Source: Bryopsis sp. KO-2023 (taxonomy: Eukaryota > Chlorophyta > Ulvophyceae > Bryopsidales > Bryopsidaceae). Taken from it: DNA of 64,000 nt. Below are positions 34,713 to 47,143 of this stretch, in pieces. A program made the translations under genes and the position numbers. The notes under the pieces are model-generated. The model was not told where the DNA came from and ran no database searches. It worked only from the letters and a program-made list of their open reading frames with translations. The stretch covers positions 3,782,001 to 3,846,000 of the forward strand of contig BSYQ01000004.1 of assembly GCA_030272585.1 (NCBI GenBank). Reading direction: 5' to 3'. Position 1 is the first letter of the stretch. The number at the start of each line of letters is the position of its first letter.

Positions 34713-35668
34713 ACATCTACAATTAAGAAAAAAATATATATATTAAAAAAGATACGTAAAGGATATATATATATCGGCAGGAGTTGCCTTGGAGACCCTT
34801 TCACCGATTCAAGGCAAAATTCAATGCAAGTGAATAGATAGGTAGACAGGTAGGTGTGTTTGGGGATAAAATTGATTGGGTGTGATTTTCCGCCTCGAGC
34901 GGTGTTGTGATTGTAAACGGAATTCATGTCTGAAGGGACCGTGGTCAGCATGCAGTAATGATTGCTTGAAAGCTCGGTGAAAGAAACGCATTCCCCCTTT
35001 TTATTGTGCAGCAGCTTTGGATAGCTGTGTTTTTCCGACTCTTCCTGTGGTTGGATGTGAATGATATTTTTGGACACAAAACATCGAGACACCCTCAGTT
35101 ATCATAGTTACCGGGAAAAACGAGCCATTCACAGCTGCTATTCTCCTTTGAACAACAAAAGTTGCAACGAATCAGCCCAATCGAGTTTTTCTTTTCCAAT
35201 CTGTGTCGATTCATTCTAATTCATCGCTTATTCTACCCATCAAGCAGTTTGCACACATGTTGCGAGAAGCTTCCCTTGTGCACACAAGGTTGGACTGTAG
35301 ACCTAACTAATGGCAGGTTTCCTTTGGATGGAGATCCCTCTATCAATATATTGGTCTTCATTTAATTTTAAAAATGGGAAAATTTTGAAGGTTGAATTCT
35401 GATTTTTGTTTGAATTCTGTGGCAGGCGTTTTTGGGGCAAGTATCGATTGTGTGTGTGGGTGTGTTTTGTGCATCTGACCCCAATAACATAACACGATCC
35501 CAATTCATGATCCAGTCGAACCGTTACAGTAACGTCCCAACGTCGTTAAAAAAAAGTTCGTTCAAAGAAAATCGTTTCCAAAACTTGTTCGTTCGGTGTG
35601 CCATACCCCTACTGTCCCTCTACTAGCCAAGCTTTTTAGGCATTGAAATGGAGCAAAGCTTCGTTCTG
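34713..35668. other. Spacer between convergent gene ends
   Basis: 3' ends of FIGNL1 (+) and the long coiled-coil gene (-) face each other. The stretch is AT-rich with TATATATA at 34730-34775 and GTGTGTGTG at 35450. No gene seen. Confidence 0.5.
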
Positions 35669-38600
35669 TCAAAACTCATCGCTGTCATACTCGTCGCTGT
35701 CGTGGCTTCTTTCGTCTATTCTTGGGGACCTCTTGGGAATCGCCCCTCGAGACATTTTCCTTTTGGCCAGCGATGTCGATTCTTCACCAAATAAACTACC
35801 AGATCGCGCAGTGCTTTTTGGTGTCGGCTCGTCAGCTTCCAAACCCGATGGTTCTGAACATCGAAAATAATACTTTACTCTTCACAGCATCCCACACGAA
35901 GGCCAGGCGTAGTAGGTCGACAATTGGTGCAGTGTTGCAACATTTTTCTATTTCTCTTAAAAAAAAAACTCGGATCGTAGCAAGCGGATGGGTATAGTGG
36001 GTTGTGATGAATAATGTCAGTGTGGGCTGTCTCACCGGCCGAAGCTCCTTCCTCTGGTCGTTTGCCTTTCTTTTCTTTGTTCGGCAAGGGAATGTTGATG
36101 GAGAGAGTCTGCAAGGACTGTCCGTCCGCTCCTTGCTCACAGAGATTCCCTGAAAACCTGTGGTGCGTTCGACATGGTCAATCCACAACGGTGAAGTTCT
36201 CTCTAACCGAGTCCAACCTCGACGTTGGCTTGTAGACGTTGGGGATGGTACGTTTAGAAGTACAAACAATCCATCTATATATTTTTTTGTTCGGGGGAAG
36301 GTGGTATGGAGTAGAAAGTACCTGTGGGTTGCAAAGAAGGCCATGATTTTGCGGTATTCAACCCAAGCTTCGTCCGACTCCTCTCGCTCCCTGAGAATAT
36401 CGGTGAAGGAAGTAATCTGTTGATTGATTCCCATGACCAAGTTCGCCATCCGAGCGTGCCTTTCGATTTTTTCGATGAGTGTCTGCGCCAGAAATGTTTA
36501 TTGCATTTTACTATCTGGAAGCTCAATTTTCTGACTTTCTTGGCCTCTGGCTTACTCCCGCAGATTGGGTAAAGACATAGTGTGGAAAAGCAGATGGGCA
36601 CGGTACAGAAATTCTTCAGCTCGATGGAATCACCTGCAGCTCCCCGCGAAATGCTTTCCAGCTGTCCTCCAGCAGGCGGAACTCATCATAGGGCGGAAAG
36701 TGGGGGACGTCTTCGTGGCGACGATTTTGAGAAGCCAATCCTGCGAATCCAGTCGAAAACGCGACGTGTGCGAAAGCGGGAGCCTTCACCTTGTTTCCTC
36801 CTCCACTGCGGCGAATCGCTTGTCGAAACATCAGCTGAACGGCCGAAGGACTCAATGCGCTTGCACCCCTATGATCAACCTGGACGGGCATGCACAGTGA
36901 ATACCAAAGCACGACACTTGTTCCAAACGGCAAACACTGGAATGCGTGTGTGCATCCAAACGCCCTACATGTCGCAGAACGCTTTGCATGTCCTCGCTGG
37001 TTACGATTCCGTTCCCTCTTGCATCTGTGTGGCGGAACATACTCTGGACTTGGGCTTCATCACGCCCTCTTTGAACCATCCATGCTTCCATCGCCAGCTC
37101 AATTGCGATATCCAGGTCTATGGGATTCGACTCATCGCGCCCAACCAACGAAAACAGGCGATCGGACAGATTCGAGACCTCAGGAGCAACACTACCCCGG
37201 AATATCTCACGGAAGATGCGGCCAAGAGTGAGCACTTGGACTTCTGACGACCCTTCCGTTGCTTCTGTGAGTAGAACGCCAGCCCGGGCGTGTATTCTGC
37301 TTGTGAATGAAGCTCAGAAAACGCACGCACCAACACGAAAAGCCAGGTCGAAGTCAATTGTCACGAGACTCACCGGGATATCATCGCCATGAAAAAATCG
37401 ACTCCTCCAGGCGGGAAGGGGTCCGTGTGCCCTAGAAGCTGGCTGAACATTCTAACCCTCCTGTTGTTCTCTTTGTATTTTTCGACAGCGGATATGAGGG
37501 CGGCGATGTGTATCTCTGCGATATGCCTCACGCCGAACTTTGCTAGAAAGAAGTCGTATGTTACTTCTTCCAGTGAAAGGCGATTTCCGGGGGGGTTGAC
37601 TACCTTGGAATCCTCTGTTCGTTGAAAGAACACGACAAAACAAAATTGGACGCTGCTCGCTTCAGAAAACCACCTCATTGAACAGCAGACTATCAAAATC
37701 ACACAGCATACCAAAGTCATCGGATTTGAGCTTCTCCACGTAGAGCTGCGATATCAGAATTAGGACGGTTTCGTAGCTTAAACTCAATTTGGAGATTGGT
37801 GAGGTGGCTTCGAAAGGGTTTCCAAGCTCCCACAATCCCACCTCTTTGTGGACGTGAGCGAGGCTGGAATTGTACATATGATGAAGCCAGCTTGCCCCAT
37901 GGCTCTCTACTGTTCTACGAACACCCCCAATAGTCGCCTCCATTTAACTCTTCCGTATGATGCATCAATCTCAATACTTCAGAGCTGGAAGGGACACGAG
38001 TCTTGTTTTTTGGGTTTTTTTTTGTCTTGTTTCAATGGTTTTTGTGTGGGTAAAATATATTACCTCACGTAGGCAATGGAAACATCTCGCATCACTTTTT
38101 GTGTCTTATCGAAATTTTCTGTCAAAGTGTTGAGCTCGTGTCTTCTTGCGGTCATCTCTGCCTCCCATTCCCGCCTCTCTTCAGAAAATGCCTCAACAAT
38201 GGAGCGTTTCTCGGCGCTGAAATTAGATTGCAACTCCTTTGCATGAGCTTTGAGAGTTTTGCCCGCGTTCTCCACTTGACGTTCAAGCTGATCGATCTTT
38301 ATCTCCGCATCCTGCTCAAGAACAGACCTGTCAGAGAAATCCACAGGTGTGGAGCCAACCAACAAATGGAGTGAGTGCATATCGCACCGAAAGGTGTGCC
38401 TTCTGCCGGTCGCGCTCGTTTTTCAAAGCCGACACTTCAGCCTGATGAAACGACACCATACTGTTTGCTTGCTTGACGAGTGATTCCAGCTCGCCCTTCT
38501 CCTCCTGATAAGTTCATAAACAAGTAGTTTTTTTGGAACAATTGATATGTCCAGATACATTGACTGGTTATCTTTGAGATTAACTTGGCTCCCTTTCAAG

Positions 38601-41600
38601 TGATCCCACGCCAAATATCGCTGGTAAAGTACAAACCTTCAACTCTCTCAGATCCTGGCTGCATTTACTGATCTCATCCTTCATGCTATCCATCTCCTCA
38701 GCCTTTCCTTTTATGTCTTCCCCGCTGAGATGTATTTGACTTCTCAGCCCATCAACTTCATGTTGAAGTTTCTCGTTGGCTTCCAGCAGATCCAGCAAGT
38801 ACAAATATTGAATCCTTGCAAGCTTGGATTCAGCCTGGTGCAATACATTATTTGGAAACATGATAATTGTTAGTTTCTCTTGGTCAAAAGGGCATTATCA
38901 GAATAATGGGGATGCTCTGGGTTTCATCTCTAAACGAACAAACAAACATTATCTGGTATATTTCCATTTTCATTGGGGGACAAGCAATGAGACAGCATCG
39001 TGTCCGTTCATCACACCTTCACAATTCGTGATGAAACCACAGTATATTTTTGCTCCGACTGGTCGTCCATAAGCGAAACTTGCAGGGTGGATCGAGATGG
39101 ACCTTTCTTCAACAGTTCGCTCTTTTGCCGGTGCAAGGTATTCACCTCTGTGACCATATCTCGAAGCTTACTTGGAGGAGATACTTCACTGCCTGGAGCA
39201 AAAATCGGCAAAAACAAACCGCACTTGAAAATGATAATGGTGCATGTATTTCATAAACTGAAACCTTTCTCCTTTCCTTACCTATTCTGGCCTGCTCTTT
39301 CCGTAATCTGCTCAAGCAGTTTTCAGCTTTTTTGATTTTTTGATCCATTTCCTTGATATTCTCAGTGTCAGCGAATTCGTTTGGTTCCGCTTCAGTGTTT
39401 TCCAGTGCTTCAGCGAGAGCTTTTGCATTGAATTCAGGTGCAGATTCTGTGACGCTTTGGGGTGTAACACAACGCGAGACGCCCTAAAAATATTGAGCTG
39501 TTGTCAGATATCCTCAACGCGACAAAGCCACCTTCTTCCTGCACTCTTCTAGAAACACTATCTCAAAAAGCATCAAAAACTCCAACCCAAATGTCGTGTG
39601 TCCCATGTTTTAACGATTGTTTGTCCCGCCACCACAGAAACATTTTGGCTTTGCAACCAATCCACACCTTCATCCCCTTCTCGATGCTTGTCAACCTTTC
39701 CTGGAGCTCTCGAAGCACACTGTCCTTCTCGCTTAGAACCTCCTCCATGGTTATCCTATCCTGGTCGGCCTGCTGCCACATTCCCTTCCATTTCTCTTTT
39801 TTTGCGTGCTTCCTCTCAAACTCATCCTGGAGACTCCTAAAATCAGCAGCGGGACGAAATGAGGCCGCTGGACACTATTAGGTTTTCTATTGTTTGAAAC
39901 TTCATCCCCATCCTTACTCGATCTCGGCATCTTTTTTATCTTTTGCTGCGTTCGCCTGTTTCAATTTGTTTTCGAGCGTTTTTGATAGAGTTTGCATTTT
40001 AGATAGATCGGCCTTCACCAGAAGCAGCGCTCTTGTGTGCTGCAAGCAAGAGCATGAAAAGAATTCAGATTTACTACTTTCACCTGATCGAAGCATAAAA
40101 CCAACTTGGATATATATCAGGTGGGGTCTAACCTCGTCTACTGTAGTCTTGAGCTCAGCACGTGCAACATGGAGCTCTCTTTCTACTTGGGTTTTCTGCT
40201 GAGATGAAAGATGCAGCTTTCGCTCAGTTATTTCAATGGAGGTGTCCACACGCTGTTTTCCATCCTTCAGGGCACTGTGCGCTGCTTCCAGATTGTCGAG
40301 CTGGTGTTGCACCGCATCATGATCGACCGCCAAGCGATTCAAACTTTTCTAAAAATGCCACAGAATCTTCACTTTTATTTGTGCTCATATCTCTTTATGT
40401 AGATATATATCGGGCTGGCTGACTAGTAGAAATCGATCTGCCGCTGATTGAGCTCATTTTCTCGGTTGCTTTTGTCGTAAACACCTTGGATTTCTCCAAT
40501 TTATCCTTCAAGGCGTCTATCTCGTATCTCCTTGATTCCTCCTGGCGGACAGACTTGTCCAATTTTCCATCCACTTCGTCCTTTAGCTTCTTCAAACTGA
40601 AGTAGTCTACTTCCCGTTTCGCCATTTTGGTGTTCGTGGCGTCGAGCTCTTCCTCCAAACATGCGATTCTATTTTCGGCTCTTGCGACACATCCCGTGAG
40701 TTTATTGTTTGCTTCCCTTTCATGAGCTAGATGGGCGTTGGCACGTCTCCGCGAAACTTGCAGGACTTGCACGAACCGCATGACTGTGGCAAGGGCAACG
40801 CAGCTCTGCGAATACAAACTGTGTATACGGTTCAGTGCTCACTCGAGGAGGACTTTTGTTTTCTCTTTGGCGCCTCAGACACTCGTCGCTTCTGATGTGT
40901 GTGCACAAGCTTGTGGGGGAACCGTACCTGCGTGTGCTGGGTGTGGCTTGCAGCAGCTACATCCTTCAATCTATCCACCTCCACGGTTAAGTCACCAATC
41001 GTCTCTCTATTCTCTGCATTTTCACGTTCAAGGATGGAGCATTGATTTTCAAGGATGGCATTCTTCTCGACTGCCTTGAAAAGCTTTCCTTCGGTCTCCT
41101 TTAGCTTAGCGGCACATTGTTCCAGTTCGCTGCAATGTTCCACCGCGGGCCGTCAAACAATGCCTCATATAATATAAATATATATAAAAAAACATTATTT
41201 TTGCATTTTTGAAACGAAAGTGTTCCAAATGCACCTTTTGGTTTCGCCCAGGCGGTGTTTCGTCTCTTTAAGCTCCTTCTGCAGTGGTTCTGTGGTTTCT
41301 GCAGCTTTGGCCAGCCTCGATGTGAGCTCGTAGATTCGCCTCCCTCCTGACTTCAACTCCACATTGATCCCAGCGATTTCCCCTTTCAAAATATGGTTTT
41401 CGTCCTGTTTCTTCAACATCTGGTTGTGGAGATTTTTTTTGTCTTGCATCTGAACATTTCCACACATTCCCCATTCAATTTCTGAAACACTCCCAAATCC
41501 GCCTTCAGAGTTTTCATGGACGCACCTCTGTCTGCCACTTGTTGTAGAGGACTTCCATCTGATCTTGTACATACATCGCTTTATCGACGACGTTTCCTTG

Positions 41601-43549
41601 GTTTGGGGACTCATTTTCATCTGATCCCAGTTCCAAGTGCAGAGCTTGTTGAACTTTTCCAAGCCTCGCACTGACATCGTTCATAGCTTCCACCAACTGA
41701 CGGTGTTCACTTTGTTTCATTTCTAAGTCCGATTCTATTGCGGACTTTGCCTCCTGGAGCATCCCAAACTGCTCATGAGCATACTGAAGCTCATGTTGTA
41801 CTCTTGACCTGTCGATGCAAGAACAGATAAACCAAGCCGCCATTAAATTTTCCTTTGAGGATCTTAACATTCAGTGAATGGATCGGAAGCGATGCCATCG
41901 CCTTTTAGGAAGCACCTTTCATCCATTTCTTGGAGGTACTGTTTCACAGCGAATGCATGCCCCAGACGCTCTTTTTCCAAATCGCTTTTCATGTTGTCCA
42001 TTCGATACGCCAATTTTCTCCTCAAGGTGCGCTCCTCGCTGTGAGAAGCGGTTAACCAGGCAATGGTTTTCTCCATTTCAGTGTTGTTCTCCCTTGCTTC
42101 GGCAAGAGCCTCTTTTGCAGCGAAGAGTTGAATCGATTGGTTTTTGTGCAGATCCACCAAGTCGAGGTACCCTGACTGAACACACACTTCAATTGAAGTT
42201 GCAACTCCGTTCGCTGCCACCACGACATAGCTCTGTATTTGTCAACTTTTCTCCCTACCTTGAAGGCAACTTGCATGACCGTTTCCGATATCGCCACAAA
42301 GCTCCTCCATGTGTTCGTCATAAGTTCAAACTTGAATTTGCTGTGACAAAATAACTCCTGTGGAACAAAAAGCTTCAGTCTGGTATTGGGGAAGGGATTT
42401 TTGAAATAGAAAGGCATCATATACCATTTACCTGTAGGAGATCAAAGAAGCCAACAGAGTACACATATAGCCCCCTGTACAATCTATTCACATCATCATC
42501 AGACAGCCCAGCACTGCCCAATTGGGGACGGCCGATTCCATGTTGCAGGGCGCCCGTCATTGCCTTCACGTTGCATTTTAGCTTGTATCTCTGGGGCTCA
42601 TCCACAGTGGAGCGCTGCAAAATGTCGTTAATCCAGACTTCGAGCAGGTCTGTCCGTATTTTGCACAGCCCATCTCGCTTCAATTCCTAAGAGCACCAGC
42701 AAGGTGTGTTTTACATCCGCCCCTGTGCGAGATGGTGGTTTGGAGATATTTCCACACTATTTCTTTTTTGGGGGGGGTGGGGGTGGGGGTGGAAAGCATG
42801 TCACCGTTTGTCTTTCCCGCACAGCCACGTCCAGCTCTTCTAAATAAGATGTCCTACTGCCAATCCCAAAAGCATGCTGCAGCAGTTCTTTGCTTCTGAG
42901 ACGCTTTTTTGGTGAAACACAGACCACCTCATCCTTTGGCGGGCAATCGATGTAACCTGGGGGCGCGAAGATTTTTCAGGTTTATAAGAAACTGAACTTT
43001 CAGTCTTGTGAGCGGCACAGGCGGAATGGGGAGTGAAGCGTTACCCTGCTTTCTTGGGTCAAGAAGTGGCAACGATGAACCTCTTGAGTTCTTTTGTTCG
43101 GTGCCGCGCGACACCAAGCTGGTGTCGTCAAGAAAGGGCTGGGGATTAGCATCGCCGACCTTGAGCAATGATGAATTTCATACAAACGGTTGTTTTAAGC
43201 GAGATGTGATGAAGGCCGCAACGAAACAAAGGAGATGCTATGCTGTGTCGCCAAAATTGCCACTTTGTGTGGCATCATTGTGAGTTGGGTGAAACAGAGA
43301 AAGATATCGAGCCCCATTTGCTGGCCAGATCAAAATTGGATACAATGACCAAAGGAAAACGGTTTCATCCCAACACGAAATGTTTTCAAGAGGTACAAGA
43401 TTGTAACGCCTCGTCGAAACGTCTTCCCTGTGCAAGTCCGACATGCAGATTAGAATACATTCGACTACATGTACCTTGCTCTTGATACGCCCAACAGTGG
43501 CTGGGCGCTTTGGCACTCCAAAGTTCGTCACCACCACATCGGAAGGCAT
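35669..43549 (-). CDS. Very long coiled-coil protein with degenerate EF-hand, probably ciliary or centrosomal
   Basis: About 26 short exons on the minus strand. The first ten join in phase: 43549-43475 (start MPSDVVVTNFGVPKRP), 43159-43045, 42956-42805, 42686-42432, 42357-42259, 42175-41916, 41808-41526, 41449-41235, 41129-40928, 40805 to about 40425. Further coiled-coil exons run to about 38070. After a non-coiled head with LYRGLYVYSVGFFDLLQ, about 900 residues are heptad coiled coil. The C-terminal part is globular: TYDFFLAKFGVRHIAEIHI with ALISAVEKYKENNRRVRMF (about 37590-37420), a degenerate EF-hand TDARGNGIVTSED (about 36990), and a tail ending HDSDEYDSDEF with TGA at 35671-35669. Total is about 1,350 residues. 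I do not know the family. Long coiled coil plus EF-hand is common in axoneme and basal-body proteins. Some joins in the last 4 kb are approximate. Confidence 0.75.
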
Positions 43550-44518
43550 GGGAAAGAAGCCAGGTAAAGAAACGATTGGTGTGGAAAGCCAACGAAAGGG
43601 GTATTGGGGGTTTTGTTTCGTTCTCGTTGACCCTTTTTATAGTCAGTTTTCGGGCATTAAGACACAAGGTGATAGTCTCAAGTCAATTGTTGGTCAAGGC
43701 GAGCGTTCACTCGTTCCGTCCCACCACTGACCAAAAGAAGCCCCCCTTTTCAGTCTACTGTTAATATTGGCACCGACGTTAGCTGGCTGACTCTTACAGC
43801 CCGCAACTTGTGTTCAACACGTGTTTTTATTCTTCACCCTGTTGTCTGTGGGGTGAAGACTTCTGCGCAAAGCCAGCGCTGGCCAGACACATTCGTATAG
43901 CTATGCTTTGTTTCAGACTTCGTTCACTGGGAGCCACCACGAGAAGCAATCCATATGGTTGGGCGAGTCGCAATCGGGTCTGGTGATCTTTCGGAAAATC
44001 TTCCAGCCGCCAGCAACCCCAGCAACCCCGTGATAACATCGATGCCTTGCGGGGCGGGTTGGCTCTGTTTCCCCAATGTTCAGGCCTGCTGGCGGCGGGA
44101 TGAATGGATATTCCCCATTGAGATGGACGCAGCTCTTCGAAGGCTTGCGGGTGGGCGCAATAAAAGTCGCCACGCATAATAGGAGTCGGCCACACTCGTA
44201 ACTTGTGAGGTTATTCACGAGATCGTCCATCGTGCATCAATTTGCAATGTTTCAAATCGATTATTGACAGATGGGGCTGGAAGCGAGCCTGCGGCTTCCA
44301 AAACGGGCATCGCGGTGTGACGCCTTTGGAACTTGGACGAAAGCGGGTGCGAAACGGCCATCAGAACAGGGGAAACCACCGACAGCACCGCATCAGCTGA
44401 ATGTTATTCAAGTCTTCCGCTCGGTCCCAGTCCTTTCATCTGAATTCCCTGAAAACCTCCCTTCCGGAACGGGTCCAGGCGTGGCAGGTGTTGGTGAATT
44501 TTTGGGCGTTGCTCACAC
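43550..44518. promoter_or_regulatory. Divergent upstream region, coiled-coil gene and kinase gene
   Basis: 970 bp between starts at 43549 (-) and 44519 (+). It is more GC-rich than most spacers here. A hairpin TTCACCC/GGGTGAA lies at about 43836-43857. Several overlapping open frames on both strands appear compositional. No intron acceptor lies between the last in-frame stop (TGA at about 44492) and the kinase ATG, which supports that start. Confidence 0.5.
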
Positions 44519-47143
44519 ATGATGGTGGACCACGCTCTTACGAAATTCAATCATTGCTTGTCATCTTTGGGAGGCGAATCATACAATTCGGCAACCGAAA
44601 TATGGAAGTTGCTGCGGACTCCAGAAAGTAGTGAGGGTGTGCGCGTGTGCCACAGCTCTCGGACACGTCTCCGCTCCTCCGAATCCATGCAACGACCACT
44701 GCAGGGATCTGCACCGCAACCGGGACGCCAATCAGCAACCCTCGAGTGGCTTGAGGAGTTCAACGAGTTCTTCGGCACCCTCGTCGCCGCGGCGGGGGAT
44801 TGGCTGCGCTTGTGCGTCACGTTCGTGCGTTTGCTGCAGAGGATGCGCGTGAAGTTCTCTCGGTTGGACTTTCTCGACAAGGATCGCAACAGCTTCACGA
44901 CGTTTGACGATTTGGCTTGCGTATTGGAAAAGGATAGCGGGGCTGATGATAACTTGGAGTTGACGTCGAGACCGCTGCGGGGGTCGAACTGGTCCGTGGC
45001 TAGAGTGGTGGAAAAATCAGCCTTCGTGGTGGGGCGACTACCAGGGCGAGAAGTCCCGGACGACTATAGAATCCTCGGCGAAAAGTTCGGGTATGTCTGC
45101 TTTTTGAGCGTGCCGATAATGAAGGAGCGTCGCGTGATTGGCGCCGTGACGTTGGCTGACACCGAGAGCAACCTGTTTAGAAGTAAAGCTTTTCAACTTC
45201 ATCTGGACGTGCTCGTGAGCTGGTTCGGGTCGCTGCTTCCGGGGGGTCTGCTCGGGGAGCTTTGCAAGTGTTTATACGAAGTTCAGCACCATCGTGAGTT
45301 GGAATTCGCGGTTAGGTCGAGTCTCGAATTCTTTTGGAATAAGTACCCGATGGTCGGGGTCAAGCTTGCGCTGTTCGGGTGCTCGAAGCGCGTCGCAACT
45401 GTTTTTGGAATGAGGGAGGGGGACGATGGAGAGCCTGCATTCAAGGCCGAGGATGGTGCTTTCGAGTTGACCCAGAGAACGGCCGCTGGGCGGCTCCTGT
45501 ACAACACGAGAGAATTTATTGTGGATTGTAAACAGAGCCTCAAGGATATAAGACTAGTGGAAAGAAGCCATCAAGAAACACGAACCGTAATGGTCCTGCC
45601 GATGGTCAATAAAAGCACAACCGAGTCTTCCCAGACCTCCGTTGGGGGTGGTGGGGATGGCTTGGGAGGGTTCACTCTGGGTCTGTCTGGAGGGGGTGGG
45701 GGTGGACCGGGGCCTTCGACCAGCACACCTTCATTCAATCCAGGTGGCATAACTATAGGTTTAGATATAGATCCCATGTCGGGTTCTGGAGGGGAAGCTG
45801 GGGGTGGGGGGTTGCTGATGGGCAGCCGCAGCTCCACCTCGGCTTGGGAGAGGTTGCATGGTGCCATGTATCTGGCTGGACCCAAGACGGGGATCTTCGA
45901 TAGTTGTCGAGGGGAAGTTATGTCATGCTTCAAGCTCATATCATCCAAGTTAGGGGAGCGCTTAGCGGGGGACCTGCGGAGCCCGCTCCAAAATCGCATC
46001 AACAGGGCATCTCAAGGCATTAGGAGCAGAGAGGGGGGGGAAACGTATCAAAGAACGGTCGTCAATGAGGTCACGCATCTACTTTCTTTACGGAAAATGA
46101 ATCGGAGCGGGCAGCTGATGCGGAAGCTGAGAGTGTGGAGGTGCGAAGGGGAGGGCGCGTACGGCCTCGTTTTCGAAGGGAGGTATCAAGGCTCCAGGGC
46201 TGCGATCAAAATTTTTTCAGCACCAACCAACGAGAAAGCGGCGAAAAAGATTGGGACGGAGATTGCATTGATCGCCACCGTTTCGAATGCCAACATTGTA
46301 CCAACATATACGCATTTTTTGGATGTGAGTTATGGGAGCATTCTAGCATTGGCCGCCCCTGACAGACACCCCGGATGGAAGCCCCCGAGAGTGCCCTCGA
46401 CTGGGGGGAGAACCAGCGGACGGCCGAGCGGAAGATTGAGCCCAGATCAATTGGAGTTATCGACGAAATTGTCAGAAAAATGGAACAAGCTGCCGCTGTC
46501 CAAGACTAGGTGGAATGTGTTAGTCATGCAGTACTGCGACAAGGGCACCTTGGAGGCGGAGATCCTGAAACGCATATCCGCTTTCAGGCCCCAAAACGGA
46601 CACATTTCTTACATAAGCTTGGTCAGCACGGCATGTGACATCGCTCACGCGCTGTCAGACTTGCATTTCCAAGGCATAATTCACGGCGATTTGAAACCTG
46701 GGAATATACTGTTGCATTCGGCGGGGGATGACTGTCGGGGCTTCACCGCCAAGGTGGCTGATTTCGGAACCAGCAGGATTTTGGGTACGGACGATCAGCA
46801 ATTCACGGTGCAAGGGACGATAGCTTACATGCCCCCGGAAGTGATCGGGGGTCGTTCTGGCTACCGGGTTTCAACGTCGCTGGACGTGTATTCGTTCGGG
46901 ATCATTCTTTGGGAAATGCAGTCTGGGTGCAAGCCTTACCATGACATGTCGACATCGGAGATCATTTCGGGTGTTTGCAGGACCGGGGAGCTGCAGCTGC
47001 GGCCCGTGTTTGAGAATAACTGCATGAGGAGATACAGAGAATTGGCGCAGCTCTGTTGGCAGCACGAAGAAACGAAAAGACCGACTTTTGATTATATCAC
47101 ACAGAGGCTCGATTCGATGAAACGAGATCTCGGCGGGGGTTGA
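44519..47143 (+). CDS. Intronless GAF-like/protein kinase of the TKL type
   Basis: A single open frame of 874 codons. It starts at one of two adjacent ATGs (44519, 44522), downstream of an in-frame TGA; a later start at 44693 (MQRPLQGSAP) is also possible. Residues about 75-400 look like one or two GAF-type sensor domains (for example YVCFLSVPIMKERRVIGAVT, then KYPMVGVKLALFG). A Gly/Ser-rich linker at about 375-430 follows. The kinase domain is about 535-870: glycine loop GEGAYGLVFEG, Lys in AAIKIF, catalytic loop HGDLKPGNILL, DFG in ADFGTSR, MPPE, SLDVYSFGIILWEM, and a closing CW-x-RP helix typical of TKL kinases. The HRD Arg is Gly, so it is a non-RD kinase. An N-lobe insert (RHPGWKPPRVPSTGG region) of about 60 residues is unusual. 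Predicted role: cytosolic Ser/Thr or dual kinase controlled by a small ligand bound to the GAF region. Confidence 0.92.
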   Translation: MMVDHALTKFNHCLSSLGGESYNSATEIWKLLRTPESSEGVRVCHSSRTRLRSSESMQRPLQGSAPQPGRQSATLEWLEEFNEFFGTLVAAAGDWLRLCVTFVRLLQRMRVKFSRLDFLDKDRNSFTTFDDLACVLEKDSGADDNLELTSRPLRGSNWSVARVVEKSAFVVGRLPGREVPDDYRILGEKFGYVCFLSVPIMKERRVIGAVTLADTESNLFRSKAFQLHLDVLVSWFGSLLPGGLLGELCKCLYEVQHHRELEFAVRSSLEFFWNKYPMVGVKLALFGCSKRVATVFGMREGDDGEPAFKAEDGAFELTQRTAAGRLLYNTREFIVDCKQSLKDIRLVERSHQETRTVMVLPMVNKSTTESSQTSVGGGGDGLGGFTLGLSGGGGGGPGPSTSTPSFNPGGITIGLDIDPMSGSGGEAGGGGLLMGSRSSTSAWERLHGAMYLAGPKTGIFDSCRGEVMSCFKLISSKLGERLAGDLRSPLQNRINRASQGIRSREGGETYQRTVVNEVTHLLSLRKMNRSGQLMRKLRVWRCEGEGAYGLVFEGRYQGSRAAIKIFSAPTNEKAAKKIGTEIALIATVSNANIVPTYTHFLDVSYGSILALAAPDRHPGWKPPRVPSTGGRTSGRPSGRLSPDQLELSTKLSEKWNKLPLSKTRWNVLVMQYCDKGTLEAEILKRISAFRPQNGHISYISLVSTACDIAHALSDLHFQGIIHGDLKPGNILLHSAGDDCRGFTAKVADFGTSRILGTDDQQFTVQGTIAYMPPEVIGGRSGYRVSTSLDVYSFGIILWEMQSGCKPYHDMSTSEIISGVCRTGELQLRPVFENNCMRRYRELAQLCWQHEETKRPTFDYITQRLDSMKRDLGGG

